A DNA stretch of 64,000 nucleotides from Blastomyces gilchristii SLH14081 (taxonomy: Eukaryota; Ascomycota; Eurotiomycetes; Onygenales; Ajellomycetaceae): NCBI RefSeq assembly GCF_000003855.2, contig NW_003101659.1, forward strand, positions 688,942 to 752,941. Reading direction: 5' to 3'. The notes below the pieces were generated by a model that was not told the origin of the DNA, ran no database searches, and worked only from the letters and a program-made list of their open reading frames with translations. Every line of letters starts with the position of its first letter. The stretch's first letter is position 1. The translations under genes and the position numbers were made by a program. Shown in pieces: positions 12,265 through 25,485 of the stretch.

Positions 12265-12923
12265 TTGGTACCGCTTACCTTACGGGGTTTATACTGTAAT
12301 GTATGTACAGTACATACCATACGATACCATACCAGCTCCTCCACCCCCGTACCGAACCGTACAGCGCATCCCTCCCCATCCCTCCATCCCACCTTCTCGC
12401 CGCAACATCTCCAGGCCAGGCTATATTATTATTTGATGGGACCATCCTCTCCCGCCAGCCACTGTCCATCGCCCAAGTACCATTCAATTGGCATTTGTTC
12501 CTCGACTTTCCTTCTATTATTCTTTCTTTTGCTTCTGCGCCGGATTCGTTCACCCTCCTTGCCCGAAGAGGTACTGCGACAAGCTGCCCCTCTGCCCGAC
12601 GCACGTTCGGAACGCTGACGATAGTAATAATAATAATATCAATCGCTCCATGTGTCGCTTGGAATAAAAGCAGCTCCCAGTATTTCCCCCTACGCTACGC
12701 CGATCTACATAACCCTCGTCTCCTCCTCAATCTGCTACGCCGGCTTCTCTCTCTCCATCAGCCTCATCAGACTCCCTCTGCCTCTTCTACCTCTTCCACC
12801 TCCTTCCTCTTCGCCCACTCCTCCCGTTGTCGTTCATTGGCATTGGAAGGACCCCTAAGGTCGCGTTTAACCTGCTGTCTGTCATTTTCCCTCGTTGGGT
12901 GGCATCACATCAGTAACCCTACT
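12265..12923 (+). promoter_or_regulatory. Putative long pyrimidine-rich leader of the LaeA-like gene
   Basis: A C/T-rich stretch with several upstream ATGs directly precedes the proposed start at 12924. A frame that is open from 12303 runs in phase into the first exon, so a long N-terminal extension cannot be excluded from sequence alone. The encoded extension is Ser/Leu/Pro-rich with no domain. A palindrome, GTATGTACAGTACATAC, lies near 12300. The leader assignment is inference. Confidence 0.4.
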
Positions 12924-14181
12924 ATGGACCTCTCAGTCCTCACCGATCTTGCACCTCGAAGGCAACCCCAAACAAAAGCTGAGTTAGACTCTCCGAAAAA
13001 CGAGTCTCACGGAACTGTAAACTCTACGTAAGCTTTTTTCTTTTTCGTTTTTCTTCCATTTTATGCCCGTACAGTGTTTCGTTGCGCTAGCCATCTGCCA
13101 GCTGTCTCTCATCCATTCGCACGACCGAAATCACCTAACTATTCGCAGCCGTAAATCATACTTCTCATTTCTCCCAATAGAGAAATGATTGTTTTTATGT
13201 CCCTTGGCTAATGTCTATTCCGATAAACATAGGTACACTGAAGAATACCCTTGTTACGAGGAAAACGGACGATTGTATCATGGATTTCGACGAGGCATAT
13301 ACATGTATCCGTGCGATGAACTAGAACGAGATCGTCTGGATATTTTCCACAAAGTATTTTTGGTGGCTCGCGGGAATGTGCTACATGATGTTCCAATCAG
13401 CAATCCTTCTCCGCTTATGAATAGCCTTTCGGGGGGCCCTCGAATGGTTACCGATCACGGCCCTCGAATACTAGATCTTGGCTGTGGAACCGGAATGTGG
13501 GCAATGGAAATGGCCTCGCGGTACCCACACGCATACGTGTTGGGGATTGACCTGGCGGCGATGCAGCCCCAAGAGCACCCGCCAAATTGCGATTTTCAGA
13601 CACCTCGGGACTATGAGAGCCCTTGGTTTTTGGGAGAGAATTCTTGGGATATGATTCATCTCCAAATGGGATGTGGGAGTGTGTCGAACTGGCCTAATTT
13701 GTATCAAAAGGTTATACGACACCTGCGTCCTGGGACAGGGTACTTCGAACAAGTGGAAATTGACTTTGAACCGCGCTGCCACGATGAGTTCTCGGCTGAT
13801 CAGCCCCTTAATCGATGGTATTTAAATCTGAAGGAGGCAACAGATCAGGCGAATAGGCCGATCGCGCACAATCGAAGCACAACGCATATGCTGAAAGAAG
13901 CTGGTTTCGTGGATATAAAGCACCTGATGCTTGGCCTGCCGCTAAACACATGGCCGGATGAAAAATACGAAAAGGAGGTTGGAAAATGGCATAATTTTGC
14001 CTTTTCCGATAGCACCTATGCTCTCATACTTGGGCCTCTCAGCCGTGTAAAGGGCTGGTCGGTCGAGCAAATTGATTTATTGGCCCAGGAAGCACGAGCG
14101 CAGGCGTTTGATAAACGCACCCAGGTGTTCAATCTTCTGCATATATATACTGCCAGACGACCAGACAACCCAATCCGATGA
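12924..14181 (+). CDS. laeA: LaeA-like SAM-dependent methyltransferase (secondary-metabolism regulator)
   Basis: Nuclear putative methyltransferase of the LaeA family. In Aspergillus, LaeA works with velvet proteins to control secondary-metabolite clusters and development. Exons 12924-13027 and 13233-14181 (GT-AG, phase 2) give 350 residues; A. nidulans LaeA is only slightly longer. The join restores Thr-Tyr before TEEYPCYEENGR. Family blocks in order: EENGRLYHGFRRGIY, CDELERDRLDIFHKVF, SAM motif I ILDLGCGTGMWA (GCGTG at 118-122), HLQMGCGSVSNWPNLY, YFEQVEIDFEPRC and RPIAH. The short N-terminal exon is poorly conserved, as expected. These blocks match LaeA more closely than generic LaeA-like methyltransferases, but orthology was not tested by phylogeny. 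Start choice: first ATG downstream of the pyrimidine-rich leader. Confidence 0.88.
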
Positions 14182-16469
14182 AAGCGCACTTTTGTGCTTA
14201 ATTTCACTAGTCCGACGTTTGAAGACAAACCCTTCACTCCCCACGTCAGTGGTTTCCTACCATCTCTTTCCCCCTCCCAAGATCCGGTTTGAATGGCACA
14301 ATATCGATTCTGAGTACATCTTACGCGTTGTCCCGATAAATATGATTGCGGCTTCTCAGATCATCCCGAAACGGGCGGGACTGTTGTATTCCAGCTTTTG
14401 ACTGGTTTGGTAGAGGCCTCGTCGCATACCCCCTTTCGGGTCCAAATGCCTATAGTTATCCTTTGACTTGTTGGTAAGAAGCATCAAATATCGGTGAAGG
14501 ACCACTATTGAAAAGCTATGCAACTTGAAAATCTCGTTGCCCAACTCCAAGGAACAGTAATGGGGTCCGGAGACACACAAAAGTCCATTTAATTAATGAC
14601 CCGACCAAACGACATTGCAACGACGAATTCCTTTCCTCCATTTCTTGTTTTGAAATCTTTATTCCGTCTTATGCCCTCAACAACTATAGACGTTTCCTCC
14701 CTGATTTTGCCTGCTCATTTAATTTTGAAAATTTTTCATTTAATTTTGTTTGTCGATCGTTATTGAGCCCTTGTACCTCTTCCATTCCGTCGGCTTTGTT
14801 CCACATCCCCTACCTACAGTCATCAGTTTCCTAGGCTATTATTCGTACAGCATTCTCTCCTGGGTTCCTGGACATGAATAATTTTTTTTATTATTAACCA
14901 TGATATACACATAGATCGGAAAGACATCAAAAGCCATAGCGGGGGAACCATGATGGAGGTTTCTCTTGTTTTCTGTATCCTCATGCCTTCCTTTCTTTTG
15001 GTGAGGATGATATAATGACTCTCGATACGATGAATGATTGATGTCTAGCTTGTATGGCGCTCTCTCTTTCTCTCCATTCCTGGCCCTCTCTTTTCTTGCT
15101 TTGGTGACCCATTCACTAAATATTCCAAAGATGTTATCCTTCTTTCCTATTTGTTGTCATATATATACTGCTACTTTATTTTTCTTTCGATATAAACTAT
15201 TTTTATCCTCCATATATGCATGTCCATATCCCTATTTCGCGCATTCTTCCATCCTAATCTCACCACGATTAATTGTCCAACCATACATCCCTTCCAACTA
15301 TTACTATTGTTCATTTTTCAGGTGGGAGAGCGGAATAGAAAAATATATAAAATCAGCAGAAAAAGGTTACTTCTTTTGCCTTACCTGACCTGGCACAACT
15401 TGCTTTTCCATATATTCTTGCTCCGCCTTGCTTCAGACAGAAACAACCCAACGTTTTCCGTTTATCCAGCCCACAGGTTCTTTTTGAACTATACAATCCA
15501 ACCAGGTGATTGGCTCCCTCCCTTTGTTTCTCTTCGCACAACCTCTTACTCTCGCTATTGTTTCTATTCTTTCCCACCGCCCCCAAGTTTCACTAGTTAG
15601 TGGTTGTTTTTTTTACTCATATCATTTCCACTGGAAGACATTGGAAACTGGTGGAAGATAAGAGCAACAATGCAGATGTTGAAGTGAATCGCAGAGCATG
15701 CCAGCGCCTCCTTCGCTCCCCTCTTTTCTTTTTCCCTCTTTGTTCTCAGGACCCGACAGAGCGGATACTGCACGCGCGAACATGGACTTGGGGGCTCGCT
15801 GCTGTATATCCAATTTAGCCAGTCACCTCCTAGCTCGTTGGTGCTTTTTTGCCATGATGCGGCGCGGGCGAGCGGGCTTCGCCGCTGGTTTTAACCCGGT
15901 TTTTTCGCTTTTTCTCTTGGTTTGTATGGATGTATGTAACTATGTACATGTACATGTACATACATACATTATGTGTGCGCTGACAAGATATTTAACATTG
16001 TTGTGGAAAATGATATGTGTGCTTTCTCTGTTTTCTCTTTGCTTTTTTTCTGTTGTTTTCTTTTTCCTTTTCTATTTCCGGATTTTCCCCTTTGGATTCG
16101 TAGCCTATTGTTTTCTTCGCGGTTGGTGTGATGTAGGGCAACGGGAAGGAGAGTTATATTGTCCTCCGTTTATCGGACCTGGAATGATGCATTGTTTATT
16201 TTATTACAAGTTGGAATGAAACACTGCAACATCCCACTATGATGAATATTAAGAACCTCCCAGGGTGAATGGTGCGCCACGTTGGGTAAGAAATTCAGCT
16301 CGAAGAACCAACAGGTATTTCACCCTCTAACAATAGATGTGCGGGAGAGTTCTTGGGGGCCTAACACAAGATAACACACATCCCATTGGCAAATGAGCAC
16401 ACACATCTTGAGCTGTCCTTTCATCATAATACATCACGATCGTCATTATTATCAAAATTCTCTGGTGCC
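14182..16469. other. Intergenic between convergent laeA and swd1 genes
   Basis: Both neighbouring genes end here, so this is shared 3' flank. It is pyrimidine-rich on the plus strand (about 14990-15600 and 16020-16090), with an alternating TGTACATGTACATGTACA run near 15942-15960. Many open frames result from composition; none shows a domain. Confidence 0.55.
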
Positions 16470-18203
16470 TTATCTCCGCCGCCCCTTGTTTTGAGCACGG
16501 CCCATGCCATTATTCGTAACAGCAGCACCTCCGCTTTCCCCACCATTATTACCGCCCGCACTATTATTGACTGGTTCCTTCGCCGCACCGGGACTTCTTC
16601 GCCGCATGGTCCCCGGTCCCACAGCCACGATGTCATCCTCGCTCTCACTGTCGCTTATATCGAGTAGGACAGGCATGCGGAAGGCATGCAAGGCACCCCC
16701 CGCATCATCCTCTTCGCCCTTGACCGGCTCAATGGTCAAAACGTCCGGTTCCTCGTCCTCTAGATCTAGACGGCGCTGATGCACCTCCTCAGCGGGGTGG
16801 ATGTCATATTCATCCTCGCGCTCCACATACGCGACATTCTCCTCTACCTCTGCAAAATCCGGCGCTAGCGCAGACCATTTCTGCGGGCTCACTATCGACC
16901 ATGTATATATGCATCCCGACTCGAGGCCGCAGGCTGCCACCATCGGACGGCTAGGATGCCATTCTACAACGCCTAGTTCTTCCTTCGGGCCTTCGAGGAT
17001 CTTCACGAGAGAACCATGGCTGCGTTCCCAGACGTAGATGTCATGGTTCATGAAGGTGGAGGCCGTAACGAATTCTCCTGTGGATGAGAAGGCGACGTGG
17101 TTCCAGCTCAGGCGGTTGACGACGTCTTGGAATTTGTGCTCGACTTCGAGCTTTATAGCGGAGGGATCGAGGCTGACGCCCAGCTGGGACAGGTCGGGTA
17201 TCAGTATTGTGCGAATGACGCGGTCTGAACTGTTGACGAGTAGATCACGTCCGTTTCTAGCAAGGCGGAGGAGGATTACGACGCCGTTACATAGTCTCGT
17301 TGAGTGGATTGTAGTGCACGTTTGGGTTTCGATGATGTTAATCCAACCCTTCGATGTGCCTGATATTATGTGGTTTCCAAGTGCAGTGAATATTGTGACG
17401 CAAGTTGAATGTTTCGCGTCTTGTGCCGCTTGTTTTGCAACTACCGCCGGATCGGTGTCTTCGAGATGAGGTCGCAGGGGAGCGGAAGGGAGAATCCGTT
17501 TTACGGGCCGCGGTGCGGATATATCGACGAGAACTGGTTGCTCTTCAAACAATGAAGCGACAAAAAGCCAGCTGAGGCGTTTCTGGGTTAGAATATATTG
17601 GTAATGGTTGGAGGGGGTATAACAGTGGCATGACATACTGGTTAAATGGGTGGAATTCGGCAATGTATACTGGGGCTTCGAATCTCACGGTTCGCACGCG
17701 GGAGCCATCTTTCATATCCCATAATATGCACTTCCAATCCTGTGAAGAACTGAGTAGATATCTGCCGTCTCTCGACCAGCTAGTGCCAGTTAGCTCACCA
17801 GCGTCCGCAATATACGCATGTTAAATCGGTGGATGGTAAAAGCAAACCTTAGCGATTGAATCTGTTTGCTATGCCCTCGTAGCTTTCGGGCGACGCCATT
17901 GGTCTCCACGTCAAATATCACGACGGTGCCATCAACCTGTGGGTGGGAAACTCCGTTAGTTGACGAACTGAATAAATATCGGTTGATAGTGGACAAGCTT
18001 ACTCGTCCAGAAGCTAGGAAGTCACCCTTGCGGTTGAATCGTAAGCAAGTAGCGTGTCCGCTGCCTACAGGAGAGCTTCATTGTCAGCGTTTGGTTTCAC
18101 AATATAGCAGTGTTATAAGCTAGAAGCACGCACGGAGCTTGCCCGTGAGGGCATCTGGGTAGTCTTGAGCAAGAACAAACGGGTCAATCAAAGCCAGATT
18201 CAT
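16470..18203 (-). CDS. swd1: Swd1/RbBP5 WD40 subunit of the Set1 COMPASS complex
   Basis: Subunit of the histone H3K4 methyltransferase complex COMPASS, acting in the nucleus. Exons in transcript order: 18203-18134, 18064-18003, 17936-17848, 17779-17639 and 17571-16470. All are GT-AG with agreeing phases, giving 487 residues. The N-terminus is MNLALIDPFVLAQDYPDAL. WD repeats include VDGTVVIFDVETNG, SSSQDWKCILWDMKDG and NHDIYVWERSHGSLVKILEG. The family-specific block follows: WSALAPDFAEVEENVAYVER, then an acidic tail (DISDSESEDD) and a Gly/Asn-rich basic end. Exon 4 joins at FNH/WLFVASLFEEQPVLVDI, recovered only with the CTCAG acceptor; the nearer CCCAG acceptor breaks frame. It is divergent from RPB1 across 866 bp. 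Confidence 0.93.
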
Positions 18204-19069
18204 GGTGGCTCGTGGTGCAGGAATAATCGACGATATGCACAAGGATTCATCGAGGACATTGGGGTGGAGCACTCCAAGGATAACTGAGACGTTGGTGTGA
18301 TCTCCTTGCCGGTGTCATTGCTGCCCGTTACCTCAAGGTCAACGCTAGCAGCCGCCTTGTCAATGAGGATTAGTCATCCCCTTGGTGGCTGGGAGAGCAA
18401 AATTTCCCGCACCAGCCCAAAACGGGGCAACAGTCAAAGGGTAGGCATTTCACTAAAATAAACCCAAGCTACAGCTGGGGTTACCCAAATGGGGCATAGA
18501 CTCGGACAGTTCCGCCACGCAGTCAAACTCCAAGCCTGTTACAGTCACTAGCGCAAGTGAAGAATAATTACCTAAGCGGCTAGCGCAGTCCATGCGGCTC
18601 TGAGGAAAAAGTCGTGCTAAAACCCAAGGCGATCGCAAGTGAGGCAACTCTCAACACAATCTCCTTTCATCACCCCGACAAGACCCCCAACCATCAACAT
18701 AACCCGGAGCATATCGCGTTTTACATCGCGGTATCTCTTTTCACGTCGCCTGATTCAGTATTTTCAGCGACTACGCTCTTTTTCGCCCCGAAATCACGTT
18801 CAAAGAGAGTTGGAAGGGTCGAAGGCGCCCTCGCGGCAGGGTCTGCCAAAGGCCGGCGAAGGCCAGCTACCGCGGTCGTTTTTCATCACCGGAGCGGTCG
18901 TTTTGACATTATCTCGATTTACCTGTTCAGTTTCTAGTGAAGGATCGCGTCACTGCCTGCCTAACCGCTAACGCTCCTTGCCTCTTACTGGTGTTTGCTG
19001 TACTTGTCGCCTTACAAACCTACTACAGTTTCCTTTCAACTGTCATCACATCTCTCATCAACTACAACC
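18204..19069. promoter_or_regulatory. Shared divergent promoter region of swd1 and RPB1
   Basis: The 866 bp between the two start codons hold no supported gene and must contain both promoters. C/T-rich sequence is concentrated in the 300 bp before the RPB1 ATG. No TATA box or known factor site is identified with confidence. Confidence 0.6.
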
Positions 19070-22000
19070 ATGACGTCCGTCAAATTCCCCTACTCGAAGG
19101 CGCAGCTGCGCACGATTAAGGAGATCCAATTTGGTCTTCTCTCGCCCGAGGAGATCAAGAGGATGAGCGTGGTCCATGTGGAGTATCCTGAGACCATGGT
19201 TGGTGCACTTGGAAATGCAGCTGCTGTTTAATCACATTTTTCGTTCGTCAGCAGAAAACTGACGAGAGCTTCTACAATAGGATGAGCAACGGCAACGCCC
19301 ACGGGAGAAAGGTTTAAATGACCCTCGTCTCGGTACCATCGATCGGAACTGGCGCTGCGCTACCTGCGAAGAGGGAATCAACGACTGTCCTGGACATTTT
19401 GGGCATATCGAGCTATCTACTCCTGTGTTCCATATTGGTGAGACTTACGTTAAGTCTAGCTATGCTTGGACTACCTAAAGCTAACGCTCACATCAGGTTT
19501 CCTGACTAAAATCAAGAAACTTTTGGAAACTGTTTGCCACAATTGTGGAAAGATCAAGGCAAATACGGTTAGTCATCCCTGATGGGGATGGCAAATCATG
19601 AGTTGTTACTCATTGCTGACACTGCATCTATGAAATCCAGACCGACCAAAAGTATTTGGAAGCGCTGCGTTTCCGCGACCCAAAGCGACGCTTTGATGCG
19701 ATTTGGCGGCTGTCAAAAGATGTCTTGATATGTGAAGCTGATCCTAGCCCAGATGATGATGACCCTTTCGGCAAGGAACCTTCCAAGCCTGTGCACTCTC
19801 ACGGTGGATGCGGAAATATTCAGCCACAAATTCGTAAAGAAGGGATTAGTTTGGTTGGGACCTGGAAGCCTAGCAAGAACCGTGATATGATGGACGATAT
19901 GGACGTACAACAGCCTGAGAAGAGACAGATCACTCCGCAGATGGCCCTTAACATATTTAAAACCATCTCAGAGGAGGATGTTCGTTTGATGGGGTTGAGC
20001 AACGATTATGCCAGACCAGAGTGGATGATCATCACAGTTCTTCCCGTTCCTCCGCCACCAGTCCGTCCCAGTGTTCTCGTCGGCGGTAGTGGGAGTGGCC
20101 AACGTGGAGAGGACGACCTAACATATAAACTGGCAGAGATTGTTCGTGCGAATCAGAATGTCACCAGATGCGAACAGGAAGGATCTCCTGAGCATGTGGT
20201 CCGTGAATTTGAGTCTCTTTTGCAGTATCATGTTGCAACCTATATGGACAACGATATTGCCGGACAGCCACAAGCTATGCAAAAGTCTAATCGACCTGTC
20301 AAAGCTATCCGTGGTCGTCTGAAGGGTAAGGAAGGCCGCCTGCGTCAAAACTTGATGGGAAAACGTGTCGATTTTTCGGCTCGTACGGTTATTACCGGTG
20401 ATCCGAATCTGTCTTTGGACGAAGTTGGAGTTCCGCTCAGCATTGCTCAGACTTTAACTTATCCGGAGGTCGTCACTCCTTTCAACATTGCCAAGCTAGG
20501 TGAACTTGTTGATAACGGCCCCGATATTCATCCTGGTGCCCGTTATGTTATCCGCAACACAGGCGAACGTATCGACTTGCGCCTTCACAAGGGTGGAGGT
20601 GGGAGAAACTTTTTGCAGTATGGATGGAGAGTGGAGCGTCATATCGTGGATGGCGATGTGATCCTATTCAATCGGCAGCCGTCCTTGCACAAGGAATCTA
20701 TGATGGGTCACCGTATTCGCGTCATGCCGTACTCGACTTTCCGACTAAATCTGTCCGTTACCACCCCCTACAACGCTGATTTCGACGGTGATGAAATGAA
20801 CTTGCACGTTCCACAAAGCGAGGAGGCCCGCGCTGAGCTCAGTCAACTTTGCATGGTGCCCTTGCAAATTGTATCCCCTCAACGAAACGGCCCGTTGATG
20901 GGTATCGTGCAGGACACTCTTTGTGGAATCTACAAAATCTGCAGTCGTGACGTTTTCTTAACGAAAGAGCAGATCATGAATATTCTACTTTGGGTCCCTG
21001 ATTGGGATGGCGTAATACCCCAGCCAGCCATTTTGAAACCCAGGCCGAGGTGGACTGGAAAACAAGTGATCAGCATGGTCCTTCCTGCTGGTCTGAACCT
21101 TCTTCGGGTTGATCGAGACAAGGCACCCCTTTCGGAGAAATTCTCCCCTCTAACTGATGGTGGACTGTTAGTACACAGTGGCGAACTTATGTACGGAATG
21201 TTTTCCAAAAAGACGGTTGGAGCAACAGGTGGAGGTATCATTCATACTATTTTCAACGAGTATGGACCTGAACTGGCGATGAATTTCTTCAATGGGGCCC
21301 AAACCGTCGTGAACTACTGGCTACTACACCACGGTTTCAGTATTGGAATTGGTGATACAATTCCGGATCTAGCGACGATCCAGAAGATTGAGGAAGCAGT
21401 TCGCGTGAGAAAGGAGGAAGTTGATGAGATCACAGCTAGTGCGACGGATAATACTCTTGAGCCCTTGCCTGGTATGAATGTCCGTGAAACCTTCGAGAGC
21501 AAAGTGTCCCGCGCCCTTAACAATGCCCGTGACGAGGCCGGAACGGAGACAGAAAAGAGCTTTAAGGACTTGAACAATGCTGTTCAAATGGCGCGTTCTG
21601 GTTCAAAGGGCTCGATTATCAATATTTCTCAAATGACTGCTGTTGTCGGCCAGCAATCCGTTGAAGGAAAACGCATCCCATTCGGTTTCAAATATCGTAC
21701 TTTGCCACATTTTACAAAGGATGATTATTCACCCGAGTCTCGTGGTTTCGTCGAAAATTCGTATCTCCGTGGTCTTACGCCCACAGAGTTCTTCTTCCAT
21801 GCTATGGCTGGTCGTGAGGGTCTGATTGACACTGCTGTCAAGACAGCTGAAACGGGATATATCCAACGGAAGCTTGTCAAGGCCCTGGAAGAGGTCATGG
21901 TTAAATACGATGGTACAGTTCGCAACTCGCTTGGAGATGTTGTCCAGTTCCTGTACGGAGAGGATGGTTTGGACGGCGCACATATAGAAAATCAACGTGT

Positions 22001-24580
22001 CGATATTATTAAATGCTCGGATGAGAGATTCCGCGACAGATATCGAATCGATCTGATGGACCCCGAAAGGACTCTCTCGCCCAACGTGTTGGAACAAGCT
22101 ACGGAAATTGCCGGCGATATCGAGGTACAGAAGTATCTTGACGAAGAATGGGAACAGCTCTTGAAGGACCGGGCCTTTATGCGTAGCGTTGCCAAAGAGG
22201 ACGAGGAAATGATGCAGCTGCCAATCAATGTCCAGCGAATTCTCGAGTCGGCGAAAACGATATTCAGAATTCGAGAAGGTGCCATTAGCGACTTGCATCC
22301 TGCAGAGGTCATACCTCAAATCAGAGCCCTACTGGACCGCCTTATCGTTGTTCGTGGTGACGATGTGATTTCCCGGGAAGCACAAGAAAGCGCCACCCTA
22401 CTCTTCAAGGCTCAGCTCCGCTCCCGCCTTGCATTCCGCAGACTTGTGGTGGAATACTCTCTTAACCGGCTCGCATTCCAGCACGTACTGGGTGCTATCG
22501 AAAGTCGATTCTCCAAGGCGATGGCAAACCCGGGTGAAATGGTTGGTGTCTTGGCTGCACAATCAATTGGAGAGCCAGCAACACAGATGACGTTGAACAC
22601 ATTCCATTTTGCTGGTGTTTCGTCCAAGAACGTTACCCTCGGTGTGCCTCGTCTGAAGGAAATTCTCAATGTGGCCACGCACATCAAAACTCCTTCTATG
22701 ACTGTATATCAGGACCCTAGTCGTGCTATGGACAAGGAGTCTGTCAAGCAACTCCGCAGCGTTGTTGAGCATACCAGTCTGAGGTCTGTTACGGAAGCGA
22801 CGGAGATCTACTATGACCCTGATATCCAATCTACAGTGATTGAAGCGGACCGTGACATGGTTGAATCCTACTTCATTATCCCCGAGGATGTCGCAGATGA
22901 TTCGAGCCATCAGTCGAAATGGTTGCTTAGAATCATCTTGAGTCGACCGAAGCTCCTTGACAAGAGTCTTACAGTCCAAGATGTTGCAATGAAAATCAAA
23001 GACGCTTATCCGCAAGATATTGCTGTTATTTTCAGTGATAACAACGCTGACGAGCAGGTCATCCGTATCCGACAAATCCAAGACTCTAAGCAGGATGACG
23101 ATGATGATGACACTGAATACGATGTAACTCTAAAGAAGCTGGAAAGCCACTTGCTTGATACCCTTACTTTACGAGGCGTGGCTGGCATCGAACGCGCATT
23201 CATCAATGAGAAATCGAGAGTCCGTGTCTTGGAGGATGGATCTCTCTATCAAAGCGCCGAGGACCCGTTGTGTAAGGAGTGGGTTCTTGAAACCAGTGGA
23301 TCCGCCCTCGGCGAAGTCCTGACCATCCCTGGAGTTGATACAACTCGCACGTACTCTAATCAGTTCATTGAGATTCTTGAAGTATTCGGAATCGAAGCTA
23401 CTCGAACTGCACTTTTGCGAGAATTAACCCAGGTGCTTGCATTTGATGGATCATACGTCAACCACCGTCATTTGGCCCTCCTCGTCGATGTTATGACTTC
23501 ACGGGGCTTCCTCATGGCAGTCACCAGACATGGTATCAATCGTGCTGATACTGGCGCTCTGATGAGATGTTCTTTTGAGGAAACAGTGGAGATCCTACTT
23601 GACGCCGCTGCGTTTGCAGAGCTGGATGACTGCCGTGGTGTATCTGAGAATCTGATCTTAGGACAGATGGCCCCAGCTGGAACTGGGGAGTTTGATGTCT
23701 ACCTGGATCAGGATATGCTCATGGGAGTCGTTTCGAGCAATGCTGGTCTAATGACTGATGGCAAAGGATTACTTGGTGACGGAGCGGCTACTCCATACGA
23801 TAGCAGCTCCCCTTTGCGGGACAACATGTACATTGGATCACCAGACCCTGACTCCAATTTCTCCCCAATCAGACAAGCTGGATCCGAGACGCCTGCAGGG
23901 TTCACCGAATATCAGCCCTCCGGGTTCAGCGGTGGCTTCAGCCCTCATGGAGCAAGAAGCCCAGGTGGAGGTTATTCGCCTACCAGCCCGTTCAATACCA
24001 GCCCAACTTCTCCTCGCTACTCTCCATCGTCTGGCTACTCCCCGACTTCTCCTGGTATGAGCATTACGAGTCCTCGATTCATGTCCTCTCCTGGGTTTTC
24101 ACCCGCCAGTCCGGCTTTCGCGCCCACTTCGCCTGCCTATTCACCAACTTCTCCAGGCTACCAACAGTCGCCAACTTCGCCATCGTATTCTCCTACCTCA
24201 CCTGGTTTCTCCCCCACATCCCCTAGTTATAGCCCAACGTCTCCCAGCTTCAGTCCTGCCTCGCCTGCATTCAGTCCTACTTCTCCTAGCTATAGCCCTA
24301 CGAGTCCTGCCCTCGGCATATCGACTGGAAGACATCTTTCCCCGACATCTCCTACATCTCCCAAATATACACCCACGTCCCCTGGCTGGTCTCCAACTAG
24401 TCCGGAAACCTACTCACCTACCTCTCCCAACTTCTCGGGCTCGCCAACTTCTCCGGGTGGCCCAACATCTCCTGGCTACAGCCCGACCTCCCCTACCTTC
24501 AACCCTACGTGAGTTATTCTACGTTTATATGCTCAGAGACCAAGTACTAATATTTATTTTTTAGATCTCCTCGCCAGTAG
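19070..24580 (+). CDS. RPB1: RNA polymerase II largest subunit Rpb1
   Basis: Catalytic subunit of RNA polymerase II, nuclear. Exons 19070-19198, 19281-19437, 19497-19567, 19641-24508 and 24565-24580 give 1746 residues (budding yeast 1733). The zinc-binding clamp has C69, C72, C79, H82 and then C109, C112. The active-site loop is [10 protein letters not shown] at 497-506, with three Mg-binding Asp at 499, 501 and 503. The trigger-loop region starts at G1084 ([20 protein letters not shown]). A six-Asp run lies near 1270. The C-terminal domain starts near Y1564 and has about 180 residues of YSPTSP-type heptads, many degenerate (FSPTSP, YTPTSP, spacer breaks), as usual in filamentous ascomycetes. 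The tiny last exon adds only SPRQ after Thr1742. The first donor (ATG/GTTGGT) is weak but restores ETMDEQRQRP. Confidence 0.98.
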
Positions 24581-25430
24581 GCTCGACGTTGTTTATGTAT
24601 TTGCTTTCGAGAAGAATTCCTCTTCCCTTATTTTCATTTCGCGATGGTTTTTTCCCCTCATCACATCGCTGTACTACCACTCCATGTCATTAGCACTTGC
24701 GTACCGACAAAAAAAAAACAACCATCCCGCATGGCTAGGCTTTGTATTAGTTGGTTGGTTATTTCTTCCAATGATGTGGCGTTCTTTATTGTGGCTTGTT
24801 CCTTTCACAGCCTTCCATCTTAGCCTGGGTGAGTACTATTGCTTTTGTTTTCTTTTTCTGCCCGCCTCTTTCAGCCCCCTTTAAGATTGTAATGTTTTCT
24901 GGCCAAAAAAGGGTTTTTTTCTACAGCGGTTTTATCCAACGATATGAGGAGAGTGGAAGAGAAACGAAAAATTGAGAAGAGGAAAAAAAACTGAAAATAA
25001 TCACTAGATGTTTGGCACCCACGCACATAATATATAGCTCGGCGTTGGAGATGCTTTCTGTGCTTTTGTGCTGGCGTCACTTGTATAAGGAGCTCCGATT
25101 TACTTTCTTTCGCTTTCTTTCTTCTCTTCCTGTTCTGTGTACACAGATTAACTACGTTTCGTAGAGAAAATAAAAAAATACAAATCGGGAGTTTCATTTT
25201 TTGCATTGGCTCTGGTTTTTCGTAACTTGCTATCCTAAGCGCTGCGCTATTGCTTCTGCTTACTACGCAATCGGCACAAAAAACAATTTTCCCAAGCCAG
25301 GAAGCAGAAAACTTGACCTCGCTAAGTGCGCCACTTGACCTCATTATGTAAGCTGACCTCACAAATGTGGCCTGTGCCACTACCTGACCTCGCACAATAC
25401 ATCTTTTCTTGTAATTTGAAACCACTCTTT
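24581..25430. other. 3' flank of RPB1 up to the AT-rich boundary
   Basis: Noncoding, T-rich then A-rich. Four TGACCTC units lie at 25314, 25336, 25354 and 25385 in the last 120 bp before base composition collapses. A 184-codon open frame on the minus strand (24871-25425) has no family features and is not called. Confidence 0.55.
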
Positions 25431-25452
25431 CTTTCTTAATTATTTATCATCA

Positions 25453-25485
25453 ATTCTACAATCAATTTTTAATTGATTGTAGAAT
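25453..25485. repeat. Perfect 15-bp inverted repeat at the compartment edge
   Basis: Arm ATTCTACAATCAATT at 25453-25467, loop TTT, and its exact complement at 25471-25485. It carries the AATTGATTG motif that fills the introns of the following decayed gene, and it stands at the start of the AT-rich block. Confidence 0.8.

Noticed and set aside
24871..25425. 184-codon minus-strand open frame after RPB1
   Set aside because: No family features, lies in the 3' flank of RPB1 and across the TGACCTC cluster; more likely chance.
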